Origin: Cupriavidus taiwanensis
Lineage (GTDB): Bacteria > Pseudomonadota > Gammaproteobacteria > Burkholderiales > Burkholderiaceae
Assembly: GCF_900249755.1 (NCBI RefSeq)
Contig: NZ_LT976854.1
Coordinates: 441,970-505,969 of the forward strand
Length of the DNA: 64,000 nt
Reading direction: 5' to 3'
In this document: piece by piece, positions 54,714 through 63,101 of the stretch
Layout: each line of letters begins with the position of its first letter
Numbering within the stretch: the first letter of the stretch is position 1
Notes under the pieces: generated by a model
What the model saw: the letters and a program-made list of their open reading frames with translations, nothing else
What the model was told of the DNA's origin: nothing
Database searches by the model: none
Made by a program: the position numbers and the translations under genes

Positions 54714-55908
54714 GCGGGCGCCGGCAGTGCTGGCCTGCGCGCTGGCGCTTGCGTTGGAGTTCGCGTTGGGGCTTGCGCTGCCGGCGCCGTTGCACGCCGC
54801 TGAGGTGCGCGTCGCGGTGGTGTCGCAGGCCGATGATGCCCGCCATGCGCCGCGGCGGCTGGCACAGCGCTATCCCGACCAGCCGCACGGCCCTGCGCTC
54901 GATGGCGCCCGGGTCGCGGCGGCGGAAGCGCGCTATGCGCTGGAGGCCGCGGGCCAGTCGCTCCGGGTCGAGGGGCAGCAGGCCCGCACCGCGGCCGAGG
55001 TGGCGGCGCTGGTCGCGGCGCTGGCGCGCCAGGGCACGCGCTACATCCTGCTCGACCTGCCGCCCGCTTCGGTCAGGGCCGCGGCGGACGCGGTCAAGCC
55101 GGGCGAGGCGCTGCTGTTCAATGTCTCGGCCGATGACGATGCGCTGCGCGGCGCCGGCTGCGCGCCGGTGTTGCTGCATACGCTGCCCAGCCAGCGCATG
55201 CGCGCCGACGCGCTGATGCAATACCTGGCCGCGCGCAAGTGGCGCCGCGCGCTGCTGCTGAGCGGGCCGTCCGCGGCCGACGCCGCGCAGCGCGAGGCGC
55301 TGGTGGGCGCGGCGCGGCGCTTCGGCATCGCCTGGAGCGCGCAGCGCGTGTTCCGCCTGTCCAACGATCCGCGCGAGCGCGACCAGGCCAATGTCAGGCT
55401 GCTGAGCGGCGGCGTCGACTACGACGTGGTGGTGGTCGCCGACGCCGACGGCGAGTTCGCGCGCGGCCTGCCCTACGCCACGCAGCTGCCGCGCCCGGTG
55501 GTGGGCGCCAGCGGCCTGGGTGCGCAGGCCTGGCACTGGGCCTGGGAGCGCAACGGCGCGCCGCAGCTCAACCGGCGCTTCGCCCGGGCCGCGGGCCGGC
55601 CGATGACCGGCTACGACTGGGCCGCCTGGGTCGCGGTCAAGGCCATTGCCGAGAGCGTGGTGCGGCAGCCCGCGGGCTTCGCCGCACAGGCCCGGGCGCT
55701 GGCCGCGGGGCAGGTGGTGGTGGACGGCTTCAAGGGGCCGCCGCTGTCGTTCCGGCGCTGGGACCGCCAGCTGCGCCAGCCGCTGATGCTGGCCCATCCG
55801 GACGGCGTGGCCGGCACCGCGCCCGCCGAAGGCGTGCTGCATCCGCTCAACAATCTCGACACCCTGGGCGCCGACCAGGCCGATACCGCGTGCCGCGCCC
55901 CGACCTGA
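54706..55908 (+). CDS. ABC-type periplasmic substrate-binding protein (PQQ-alcohol dehydrogenase system)
   Basis: A 400-residue exported protein of the periplasmic binding protein type 1 fold (Leu/Ile/Val-binding-like). A signal peptide (residues 8-27) is followed by EVRVAVVSQADDARHAP and two alternating alpha/beta lobes (RRALLLSGPSAADAAQ, YDVVVVADADGEFARGLPY, TGYDWAAWVAVKAIAESVV). This family is found beside PQQ-alcohol dehydrogenases with the same ABC ATPase and permease. The ligand is unknown; lanthanide complexes or alcohol-related metabolites have been considered in related systems. It overlaps the propeller gene by 8 bases. Confidence 0.85.
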   Translation: MTERAPAVLACALALALEFALGLALPAPLHAAEVRVAVVSQADDARHAPRRLAQRYPDQPHGPALDGARVAAAEARYALEAAGQSLRVEGQQARTAAEVAALVAALARQGTRYILLDLPPASVRAAADAVKPGEALLFNVSADDDALRGAGCAPVLLHTLPSQRMRADALMQYLAARKWRRALLLSGPSAADAAQREALVGAARRFGIAWSAQRVFRLSNDPRERDQANVRLLSGGVDYDVVVVADADGEFARGLPYATQLPRPVVGASGLGAQAWHWAWERNGAPQLNRRFARAAGRPMTGYDWAAWVAVKAIAESVVRQPAGFAAQARALAAGQVVVDGFKGPPLSFRRWDRQLRQPLMLAHPDGVAGTAPAEGVLHPLNNLDTLGADQADTACRAPT

Positions 55909-55918
55909 CCCCCCGACC

Positions 55919-56743
55919 ATGCCCGCTACCATTTCCCCACTGCCGAGCCATCGCTGGCGCGCGCTGCGCGCCGTTTGCGGGCGCGAGCTGCGCAAGTACC
56001 TGCGCCAGCCCGGGCGGCTGCTGTCGTCGCTGGTGCGCCCGCTGCTGTGGCTGCTGGTATTCGCCGCGGGCTTCCAGAATGCACTGGGCGTCGCGATTGC
56101 GCCGCCGTACGACACCTACATCGAATACCAGGTCTATGTCGCGCCCGGGCTGCTGGGCATGATCGCCCTGTTCAACGGCATGCAGTCCTCGCTGGCCATG
56201 GTGTACGACCGCGAGATGGGCGTGATGCGGCTGCTGCTGACCGCGCCGCTGCCGCGGGGCTGGCTGCTGGGCTGCAAGCTGGCGGCGGGCACGCTGCTGT
56301 CGCTGCTGCAGATGGCGGCGTTCCTGCTGGTGGCGGCGGCGTTCGGCATCCGTTTCGCGCCGCTGCACCTGCTGGCCGGCCTGGGCGCGATGACGCTGGC
56401 GGCGCTGATGCTGGGCGCGCTGGGCCTGCTGCTGTCGGTCCATGTGCGCCAGCTGGAGAACTTTGCCGGGACCATGAACTTCGTCATCTTCCCGATGTTC
56501 TTCATCAGCTCGGCGCTGTATCCGCTGTGGCGCCTGCAGGAATCGGGCGCCGACGCGGTGTACCAGCTGGCGCGGCTGAACCCGTTCACGCACGCGGTGG
56601 AGGCGATCCGCTTTGCGCTGTACGGGCAGCTGGCGCCGCAGAGCCTGGCCATCGTCGCGGGCTGCGCCGTGGCGTTCTTCGCGCTGGCGCTGCGCGGCTA
56701 TGACCCGCAGCGCGGCATGGCGCGCCGCGGGCAGCCGGCATGA
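55919..56743 (+). CDS. ABC-2 type permease (PQQ-alcohol dehydrogenase-linked)
   Basis: A 274-residue inner-membrane permease with six helices of the ABC-2 family (NodJ/DrrB-like). Features include RELRKYLRQPGRLLSSLVRPLLWLL before helix 1, ALFNGMQSSLAMVYDREMGVMRLLL and MNFVIFPMFFISSALYPLW. ABC-2 permeases are usually exporters, which must be weighed against an uptake role suggested by the binding protein upstream. It starts 10 bases after the binding protein gene and its stop overlaps the next gene. Confidence 0.9.
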   Translation: MPATISPLPSHRWRALRAVCGRELRKYLRQPGRLLSSLVRPLLWLLVFAAGFQNALGVAIAPPYDTYIEYQVYVAPGLLGMIALFNGMQSSLAMVYDREMGVMRLLLTAPLPRGWLLGCKLAAGTLLSLLQMAAFLLVAAAFGIRFAPLHLLAGLGAMTLAALMLGALGLLLSVHVRQLENFAGTMNFVIFPMFFISSALYPLWRLQESGADAVYQLARLNPFTHAVEAIRFALYGQLAPQSLAIVAGCAVAFFALALRGYDPQRGMARRGQPA

Positions 56744-57561
56744 GGGGCCGCCGGCACGGCATGGCACTGCTGGCGCTGGCATGGCTGGGGCTGGCCGGCA
56801 CCGCTGCGCCAGCCGCGCCAGCCGCGCCCGGCACCGCTGCCGGAATCGCGCACCGCGACCCCATGCAGTCGCCGCAATGGGCCTGGATCCACAAGGCGCT
56901 GCTGCAGCAGGGCCCGGTGGTGTTCGACAGCCGCGTGCGCGTCACCGCCCCCGCCTTCGCCGAAGACCCGATGCGCGTGCCGGTTGCCTTCGACGCGTCG
57001 GCGCTGGGCGAGGTCGACCGCATCGTGGTGGCGGTCGACCGCAACCCGATTCGCCCGGTGCTGGTGTTCGAGCCGCTGCGGGTGCGGCCGTCGCTGTCGT
57101 TCCGGTTCAAGCTGGAGCAGGCCTCGCCGGTGCGGGTGGCGGCGCGCACGCGCGACGGCACCTGGCATGTCGGCAGCGCATGGGTCGACGCCGGCGGCGG
57201 TGGCTGCACCGTGCCCGGCGCCACCCGCCGCGACGGCAGCTGGAGCCGCACCCTCAACCGGGTCGAGGCGCGCGTGTTCCCGGGCCTGGGCCAGGGCCAA
57301 GGCGAGGCCGGCGCGCGCGTGCGGCTGCGCGTGATGCACCCGATGGACACCGGCCTGGTGGCCGGCATCCCGGCGTTCCATATCGAGACCCTGGTGCTGG
57401 CCGACGCGGCCAGGCAGCCGCTGTTGCGGCTGGCCTTGCACGAGCCCGTGGCCGAGAACCCGATCTTCTCGTTCGACCTGCGCGAGGCGGTGGTGCCCGG
57501 CATGACCGTGGCCGGCCACGACAACAACGGCAACCGCATCGCGGCGCGGGTGTCGCCATGA
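56740..57561 (+). CDS. Quinoprotein dehydrogenase-associated SoxYZ-like carrier protein
   Basis: A 273-residue exported protein with a signal peptide, an N-terminal SoxY-like domain ending near GGGGCTVPG (about residues 149-157) and a C-terminal SoxZ-like domain with RVMHPMDTGL. In SoxY a C-terminal Gly-Gly-Cys arm carries the sulfur intermediate; here a Gly-rich Cys lies between the fused domains. The fused SoxYZ form is known beside PQQ-dependent dehydrogenases; its substrate there is not established. Start and stop overlap neighbours. Confidence 0.88.
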   Translation: MRGRRHGMALLALAWLGLAGTAAPAAPAAPGTAAGIAHRDPMQSPQWAWIHKALLQQGPVVFDSRVRVTAPAFAEDPMRVPVAFDASALGEVDRIVVAVDRNPIRPVLVFEPLRVRPSLSFRFKLEQASPVRVAARTRDGTWHVGSAWVDAGGGGCTVPGATRRDGSWSRTLNRVEARVFPGLGQGQGEAGARVRLRVMHPMDTGLVAGIPAFHIETLVLADAARQPLLRLALHEPVAENPIFSFDLREAVVPGMTVAGHDNNGNRIAARVSP

Positions 57562-58508
57562 AGCGGGCGCTGCGGTTGCTGTTGCTGCTGCAGTGGCTGG
57601 CCACGGCTGCGGTCTGCGCGGCGCCCGCGCAGCCGCCCGACTACCGCCTGGCCCCGCGCGAGATCGCCGCCGGCGTGTGGCTGCTGGAAGGCGCCAATGC
57701 CGACTTCGCGCCGGCCAACGGCTGCAACATCATCAACACCGCCTTTATCGACACCGGCGACGGCGTGGTGGTGATCAACACCGGCCCGTCGCGCGAGTAT
57801 GGCGAGCAGCAGCGCCGCGCCATCGCGGCGCGCACCGGCGCGCCGGTACGGCTGGTGCTGAACCTGAACCAGCATCCCGACTACTTCTTCGGCAACCAGG
57901 CCTATGCCGACGTGGGCGGCAGCGCGCTGCCCGGCACCATCGACGGCGCCCGCCGCGAAGGCGCCGCCTATGCCGACAACCTCTATCGCCTGTGCGGCGA
58001 CTGGATGCGCGGCACCGAGCCCGCGCCGCCGGTGCATGCGCTCGCGCCCGGCCCCCGCACGATCGGGCAGCGCACGCTGGAGCTGATCCGCCTGGAAGGC
58101 CATACCGACGCGGACCTGGTGCTGCTGGACCGCGGCGCCGGCATCGTCTTTGCCGGCGGGCTGGTGTTCCGGCAGCGCATTCCGACCACGCCGCATGCAC
58201 ACCTCGGCCGCTGGCTCGACAGCCTGGCGCGGCTGCAAACGCTGATGGAGCAGAGCGGGGCGCGCCTGCTGGTGCCCAGCCACGGTCCCGCGCTGGGGGG
58301 CGTGGAGGCCATCGCGCAGACGCGCGCCTACCTGCAATGGCTCGACACGCGCCTGCGCGAAGCCGCGGCGCAGGGACGCGACCTGGCCGAGGTGATGGCG
58401 ATGCCGGTGCCCGAGCCCTTTGCGCGCTGGGGCGCGCTTGCCGCCGAGTACCCGCGCAACGTGATCCATCTCTATCCGGCGCACGAGGAAGCCGCGCTGG
58501 GCCACTGA
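57558..58508 (+). CDS. Quinoprotein relay-type metallo-beta-lactamase-fold hydrolase with altered metal motif
   Basis: A 316-residue exported protein (signal peptide residues 1-22) with the metallo-beta-lactamase fold, of the zinc metallohydrolase type linked to quinoprotein gene sets. The usual HxHxDH motif reads N104-x-H106-x-D108-Y109 (in NLNQHPDYFFGN), so two metal ligands are replaced. Later ligand positions H182 (EGHTDADL) and H242 (PSHGP) are kept. The metal site is therefore reduced or differently built; whether this is typical of the subfamily cannot be told here. It overlaps the SoxYZ-like gene by 4 bases. Confidence 0.82.
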   Translation: MKRALRLLLLLQWLATAAVCAAPAQPPDYRLAPREIAAGVWLLEGANADFAPANGCNIINTAFIDTGDGVVVINTGPSREYGEQQRRAIAARTGAPVRLVLNLNQHPDYFFGNQAYADVGGSALPGTIDGARREGAAYADNLYRLCGDWMRGTEPAPPVHALAPGPRTIGQRTLELIRLEGHTDADLVLLDRGAGIVFAGGLVFRQRIPTTPHAHLGRWLDSLARLQTLMEQSGARLLVPSHGPALGGVEAIAQTRAYLQWLDTRLREAAAQGRDLAEVMAMPVPEPFARWGALAAEYPRNVIHLYPAHEEAALGH

Positions 58509-58543
58509 AACGGCTGGCGGCGGCTGTTCAATTCTGGCGCAGC

Positions 58544-58560
58544 TGCAACGCGGTGTTGCA
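58544..58560. promoter_or_regulatory. Palindromic activator site upstream of the sigma-54 promoter
   Basis: A perfect inverted repeat TGCAAC-N5-GTTGCA is centred about 75 bases before the -24 element of the alcohol dehydrogenase promoter. The position suits a bacterial enhancer-binding protein of the AcoR/BmoR kind, which control alcohol and ketone use. Confidence 0.5.
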
Positions 58561-58623
58561 CGCTGGCGCGGGCCGCGGCCATGCGACCGGCCCGCCAGGC
58601 GCGTCAACAGGGCGCCAGCCTAC

Positions 58624-58638
58624 TGGCATGGGATTTGC
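58624..58638 (+). promoter_or_regulatory. Sigma-54 promoter of the quinoprotein alcohol dehydrogenase gene
   Basis: CTGGCAT-GGGAT-TTGC has both invariant dinucleotides (GG, GC) with correct spacing and matches the RpoN consensus except for T in the last base of the -24 box and C after the -12 box. Transcription would begin near 58650. The leader carries a CTGGTG/CACCAG stem at 58649-58677 before the start codon. Confidence 0.7.
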
Positions 58639-58706
58639 CATTTGCGTGCTGGTGTGTGTGGCGCAGTGGCGCACCAGGGAAATCCAAAACAAGAGAGGAG
58701 ATGGCA

Positions 58707-60476
58707 ATGAGGACGTTACGAGTAGGGCTGGCGGCCGCGGCAATCGCGGCCGCCGCGGCAAGCGTTGCCGCGCAGGCGGCGGTAAGCTCGGTAAGCGCGG
58801 TGAGCGACGCCATGATCGAGAACGACGCGAAGACCCCCGGCGACGTGCTGTCGTGGGGCATGGGGCCGCAGGGCCAGCGCTATTCCACGCTCGCGCGCAT
58901 CAACACCAAGAACGTGGGGCAACTGGTGCCGGCGTGGTCGTTTTCGTTCGGCGGCGAAAAGCAGCGCGGACAGGAATCGCAGCCGCTGGTCCACGACGGC
59001 AAGATGTTCGTCACCGCCTCCTATTCCCGCATCTACGCGCTCGACGCGAAGACCGGGCGCAAGCTGTGGAAGTACGAGCACCGGCTGCCAGAAGGGATCA
59101 TGCCGTGCTGCGACGTGGTCAACCGCGGTGCGGCGCTGTACGACAACCTGGTGATCTTCGGCACGCTCGACGCGCAGCTGGTGGCGCTGGATCAGGCCAG
59201 CGGCAAGGTGGTGTGGAAGGAGAAGCTGGAAGACTATGCGGCGGGCTATTCGTACACGGCGGCGCCGCTGGTGGCCAAGGGCCTGGTGCTGACCGGCATC
59301 TCGGGCGGCGAATTCGGCGTGGTCGGCCGCGTCGACGCGCGCGATGCCAGGACCGGGCAGCTGGTGTGGTCGCGGCCCGTGGTCGAAGGCCACATGGGCT
59401 ACAAGTACGACAAGGACGGCAACAAGACCGAGATCGGCATGACCGGCACCCAGAACGCCAGCTGGCCCGGCGAGACGTGGAAGACCGGCGGCGCGGCGAC
59501 GTGGCTGGGCGGCACCTATGATCCGGCAACCGGCCTGGCCTACTTCGGCACCGGCAATCCCGGCCCGTGGAACAGCCACATCCGCAAGGGCGACAACCTC
59601 TACTCGGCCTCGACCGTGGCGCTCGATCCCGCCACCGGCAAGATCGTCTGGCACTACCAGAACACCCCGAACGACGGCTGGGATTTCGACGGCGTGAATG
59701 AGTTCATCACCTTCGACCTGGACGGCAGGCGCATGGGCGGCAAGGCCGACCGCAATGGCTTCTTCTACGTCAACGACGCCCGCAGCGGCAAGCTGGTCAA
59801 CGCCTTCCCCTTCGTCAGGAAGATCACCTGGGCCACCGGCATCGACCTGAAGAGCGGCCGCCCCAACTACGTGGCCGAGGGCCGCCCCGGCGATCCGGCC
59901 GCCGCCAGCGGCGAGAAGAAGGGCAAGTCGGTGTTCGCCGCGCCGGGCTTCCTGGGCGGCAAGAACCAGCAGCCGATGGCGTACAGCCCGCAGACCGGCC
60001 TGTTCTACGTGCCCGCCAATGAATGGGGCATGGACATCTGGAACGAGCCCATCAGCTACAAGAAGGGCGCCGCGTTCCTGGGCGCCGGCTTCACCATCCA
60101 GCCGCTGAACGACGACTACATCGGCTCGCTGCGCGCGATCAACCCCAAGACCGGCAAGATCGTCTGGGAGGTCAAGAACAGCGCGCCGCTGTGGGGCGGC
60201 GCCATGACCACCGCCGGCGGCCTGGTGTTCTGGGGCACGCCGGAAGGCTACCTGAAGGCCGCCGACGCGAAGACCGGCAAGGAGCTGTGGCAGTTCCAGA
60301 CCGGCAGCGGCGTGGTGGCACCCCCGGTCACGTGGGAAGAGAACGGCGAGCAGTTCGTCGCCGTGGTGTCGGGCTGGGGCGGCGCGGTGCCGCTGTGGGG
60401 CGGCGAGGTGGCCAAGCGCGTGAATTTCCTGGAGCAGGGCGGCTCGGTGTGGGTGTTCAAGCTGCACAAGAGCTGA
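58707..60476 (+). CDS. PQQ-dependent alcohol dehydrogenase, lanthanide-type active site (ExaA/PedH-like)
   Basis: A 589-residue periplasmic quinoprotein with a signal peptide (residues 1-26) and an eight-bladed W-motif propeller. It oxidises primary alcohols with PQQ and passes electrons to a cytochrome c. The adjacent Cys ring pair is C134-C135, metal ligands include E202 (GGEFG) and N284 (GTGNPGPWN), and the catalytic Asp is D326. Two residues later lies D328 (WDFDGVN), where Ca-type ExaA has Ser and MxaF has Ala; an Asp here coordinates lanthanides in XoxF, ExaF and PedH. ATG 58707 is preferred over 58701 because the AGGAG abuts the first ATG. A cytochrome c gene follows. Confidence 0.92.
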   Translation: MRTLRVGLAAAAIAAAAASVAAQAAVSSVSAVSDAMIENDAKTPGDVLSWGMGPQGQRYSTLARINTKNVGQLVPAWSFSFGGEKQRGQESQPLVHDGKMFVTASYSRIYALDAKTGRKLWKYEHRLPEGIMPCCDVVNRGAALYDNLVIFGTLDAQLVALDQASGKVVWKEKLEDYAAGYSYTAAPLVAKGLVLTGISGGEFGVVGRVDARDARTGQLVWSRPVVEGHMGYKYDKDGNKTEIGMTGTQNASWPGETWKTGGAATWLGGTYDPATGLAYFGTGNPGPWNSHIRKGDNLYSASTVALDPATGKIVWHYQNTPNDGWDFDGVNEFITFDLDGRRMGGKADRNGFFYVNDARSGKLVNAFPFVRKITWATGIDLKSGRPNYVAEGRPGDPAAASGEKKGKSVFAAPGFLGGKNQQPMAYSPQTGLFYVPANEWGMDIWNEPISYKKGAAFLGAGFTIQPLNDDYIGSLRAINPKTGKIVWEVKNSAPLWGGAMTTAGGLVFWGTPEGYLKAADAKTGKELWQFQTGSGVVAPPVTWEENGEQFVAVVSGWGGAVPLWGGEVAKRVNFLEQGGSVWVFKLHKS

Positions 60477-60499
60477 ACAGGTAACGGGTGACACGGCCG

Positions 60500-60539
60500 C
60501 GCGCACGCCATGGCATCGCCCGATGCCATGGCGCGCGCG
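60500..60539 (+). other. Strong intercistronic hairpin
   Basis: A 13-bp perfect stem (CGCCATGGCATCG/CGATGCCATGGCG at 60506-60518 and 60521-60533) is extended by 5 more pairs across one mismatch, with a 2-base centre. It lies between the dehydrogenase and cytochrome genes. No T-run follows, so it probably affects mRNA processing or stability rather than ending transcription fully. Confidence 0.65.
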
Positions 60540-60576
60540 GGACACGGTAGCAACAGCATCGGATAGGGGTACAGGT

Positions 60577-60900
60577 ATGAAGAAGGAATGGATGGCGCTG
60601 GCGGCGGCCGGCGCGCTGCTGCCGGGCGCGGCGCTGGCCGCCACCGCGGAGGAAATGCAGGCGCTGGCCGACAAGAGCGGCTGCTTTTCCTGCCATGGCA
60701 TGCAGTCGAAGCTGGTGGGGCCGGGGTTTGCCGAGGTCGCGGCGCGGTACAAGGGCGACAGCCAGGCGGCCGCGTCGCTGGCGAAGAAGATACGGGAGGG
60801 CGGCAAGGGGGCGTGGGGCAGGATCCCCATGCCGCCGCATGGCAACCTTGGAGAGGACGATGCGAAGAAGCTGGCGCAGTGGGTGCTCGGCGTCGGCTGA
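60577..60900 (+). CDS. Monoheme cytochrome c (class I)
   Basis: A 107-residue exported cytochrome. A signal peptide (residues 1-21) is followed by the heme motif C36-FS-C39-H40 and a likely axial Met in the IPMPPH segment near residue 85. It is the probable electron acceptor of the quinoprotein alcohol dehydrogenase encoded 100 bases upstream, like the cytochrome c550 next to exaA. A strong hairpin in the gap may set a different expression level. Maturation needs the Ccm system encoded at 35-42 kb. Confidence 0.9.
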   Translation: MKKEWMALAAAGALLPGAALAATAEEMQALADKSGCFSCHGMQSKLVGPGFAEVAARYKGDSQAAASLAKKIREGGKGAWGRIPMPPHGNLGEDDAKKLAQWVLGVG

Positions 60901-60984
60901 ATCGGGTCGGTGCGCGGGCGGCGGGCGCTGTGTCGGCCGCGGCCCCGTCGCCGGCGCGCGCAGCCGGCGCAAGACCCGCTTGCG

Positions 60985-61003
60985 GCGCCACCGGCGCTGG
61001 CGC
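60985..61003. terminator. Possible bidirectional terminator hairpin
   Basis: GCGCCA-N7-TGGCGC lies between the convergent cytochrome c and pqqE genes. It has no T-run and is a weak candidate. Confidence 0.3.
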
Positions 61004-61007
61004 TGAC

Positions 61008-62183
61008 TCAGTCCTGCCGCGGCCGCCCGCTCAGGCGCATTGAGTTCCCGTCAGTGCGAAACACCAGCGGATGCTCGCTCGCCCGCGCGGCGGCGAGCCG
61101 GCCCTGCAGCACGATCTCGCGCAGGCGCCCGCGCGCGGGGGCCTGCGCGCAGGCGGGATCGGTCGCGGCGGCATCGCCGGTGACCAGGAAGGCCTGGCAC
61201 CGGCAGCCGCCCAGGTCTGCCTCGCGATGCTCGCACGACTGGCACGGCTGCGGCATCCATTGCGTGCCGCGGAAGCGGCGGAAGGCGTCGCTGTGGTGCC
61301 AGATGTCGCGCAGCGTTTGGTGCCTGACGCTGGGCAGGGCCAGGTCCGGCAGCATGCGCGCCGCATGGCACGGCAGCGCGGTACCGTCCGGCGCCACGCC
61401 GAGGAAGGTGGTGCCCCAGCCGTTCATGCATTTCTTCGGCCGTTCCTCGAAATAATCCGGCACCACGAACAGGATCTGGCATTGCCTGCCGATGCGCGCG
61501 CGGTACTGCTGCACCACGGCCTCGGCCTCGCGCAGCTGCTCGCGGGTCGGCATCAGCGCCAGCCGGTTCTGCCAGGCCCAGCCGTAGTACTGCGTATTGG
61601 CCAGCTCCAGGTATTCGGCGCCCAGCTGCAAGGCCAGCTCGATGATGGTGCCGACGTGCGGCAGGTTGTGCCGGTGCAGCACGCAGTTCATCACCATCGG
61701 ATAGCCGTGCGCCTTGATCAGCCTGGCCACGCGCTGCTTCAGCTCGAACGTGCGGGTGCTGGACAGGAAGTCATTGAGCTCGCGCGTGGAGTCCTGGAAC
61801 GACAGCTGGATATGGTCCAGCCCGGCCTCGCGCAGCGCGGCCAGGCGGGTATCGGTCAGGCCCACGCCCGAGGTGATCAGGTTGGTGTAGAAGCCGAGGC
61901 CGTGCGCGTGGCGCACCAGCGTCTCCAGGTCCTTGCGCAGCAGCGGCTCGCCGCCGGACAGGCCCAGCTGCACCGCGCCCAGCGCGCGCGCCTGGCTGAA
62001 TACGTCGCACCACTGCGCCGTGTCCAGTTCCTCGGCATGCCGTGCATAGTCGACCGGATTGGAACAGAACGCGCAGTGCAGCGGGCAGCGGTAGGTCAGT
62101 TCCGCCAGCAGCCACAGCGGCGGGCCGGGTGGCGCCGGCTCAGACCAGCCAGCCGCGTTCGATGGCATGTCTGACAAAGGCAT
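61008..62183 (-). CDS. pqqE: PQQ biosynthesis radical SAM protein PqqE
   Basis: A 391-residue radical SAM enzyme that links Glu and Tyr side chains in the PqqA peptide, the first step of PQQ synthesis. The SAM cluster motif is C33-x3-C37-x2-C40 (RCPLHCAFC). The C-terminal SPASM-type region carries further Cys (KKCMNGWGT, LPCHAARML, PCQSCEH). The start at 62183 follows a GGAGG and overlaps pqqD; ATG 62168 is an alternative. It is the last gene seen in the pqqBCDE operon. Confidence 0.95.
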   Translation of the reverse strand: MPLSDMPSNAAGWSEPAPPGPPLWLLAELTYRCPLHCAFCSNPVDYARHAEELDTAQWCDVFSQARALGAVQLGLSGGEPLLRKDLETLVRHAHGLGFYTNLITSGVGLTDTRLAALREAGLDHIQLSFQDSTRELNDFLSSTRTFELKQRVARLIKAHGYPMVMNCVLHRHNLPHVGTIIELALQLGAEYLELANTQYYGWAWQNRLALMPTREQLREAEAVVQQYRARIGRQCQILFVVPDYFEERPKKCMNGWGTTFLGVAPDGTALPCHAARMLPDLALPSVRHQTLRDIWHHSDAFRRFRGTQWMPQPCQSCEHREADLGGCRCQAFLVTGDAAATDPACAQAPARGRLREIVLQGRLAAARASEHPLVFRTDGNSMRLSGRPRQD

Positions 62184-62412
62184 GGACCTCCGGCGCGATG
62201 CCCTGCACGCCGAAGGCGGCCTGCAGGTCGTCGATCAGCATGTCCAGCGTATGGTGGCCGTCGCAGCGCTGCAGGATGGCGGCGGCGCTGTCGTTGAGCG
62301 TGACCATGCCTTCCGGGTACAGCAGCACCCAGCTCTGCTGCGATGCCTCCCACTGCAGGCGGAAGGTCCGGTGCAAGGTCGGTGTGGCGAGGTCTTGCGT
62401 GCTGGCTGTCAT
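62140..62412 (-). CDS. pqqD: PqqA peptide chaperone PqqD
   Basis: A 90-residue RiPP-recognition protein that binds the PqqA peptide and presents it to PqqE. The family segments [36 protein letters not shown] and the C-terminal helix are clear. ATG 62412 overlaps the pqqC stop by 4 bases. The gene overlaps the start of pqqE by about 40 bases. Confidence 0.94.
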   Translation of the reverse strand: MTASTQDLATPTLHRTFRLQWEASQQSWVLLYPEGMVTLNDSAAAILQRCDGHHTLDMLIDDLQAAFGVQGIAPEVHAFVRHAIERGWLV

Positions 62413-63101
62413 GGGTGGGCGAGCTGGACCGCATCGAGCATCGACCACAGCACGTCGAGCTTGAACTGCAGGATATCAAGGGCGCGCTGCTGGGCTGCGG
62501 CGCTGCGGAAGTAGTCCAGCGTCACGCGCAGGCCGTGGTCGACGTCGCGCTGCGCCAGCGGGATGCGCGAGCGGAAATAATCCAGGCCGCCGGCCTCGAT
62601 CCACGGATAGTGCGTGGGCCAGCCGGCCAGCCGCTCCTGGTGGATCTTCGGCGCGAACATCTCCGTCAGCGACGAGCACACCGCCTCCTGCCACGGCGCG
62701 CGGCGCGCGAAGTTGACATAGGCGTCGACCGCGAAGCGCACTCCGGGCAGCACCTGCCGGTGGTTCAGCAGCGCCTCGCGCTCCAGGCCGACGGCCTCGC
62801 CCAGCCGCAGCCAGGCCTCGATGCCGCCGGGCCGGGTGTCGGTGCCGTCATGGTCCAGGATGCGCACCACCCATTCGCGGCGCGTGGCGCGGTCGGGGCA
62901 GTTGGACAGGATCGCGGCATCCTTCAGCGGAATGCTGGCCTGGTAGTAGAAGCGGTTGGCCACCCAGGCGCGGATCTGCGCGGGCGTGCATTCGCCCGCG
63001 GCCATGCGCTGGTTGAACGGATGGTGGATGTGGTAGCCGCTTTCGCGGGCGCGCAGGCGCGCCTCGAACTCGGCCGGGGTCCATGCAACGGTGGCTGTCA
63101 T
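62409..63101 (-). CDS. pqqC: Pyrroloquinoline-quinone synthase PqqC
   Basis: A 230-residue cofactor-less oxidase that carries out the last ring closure and oxidation giving PQQ. The N-terminal [17 protein letters not shown] and the following [19 protein letters not shown] match the heme-oxygenase-like PqqC fold, and several conserved His and Arg residues are kept. It overlaps pqqB by 4 bases. Confidence 0.95.
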   Translation of the reverse strand: MTATVAWTPAEFEARLRARESGYHIHHPFNQRMAAGECTPAQIRAWVANRFYYQASIPLKDAAILSNCPDRATRREWVVRILDHDGTDTRPGGIEAWLRLGEAVGLEREALLNHRQVLPGVRFAVDAYVNFARRAPWQEAVCSSLTEMFAPKIHQERLAGWPTHYPWIEAGGLDYFRSRIPLAQRDVDHGLRVTLDYFRSAAAQQRALDILQFKLDVLWSMLDAVQLAHP

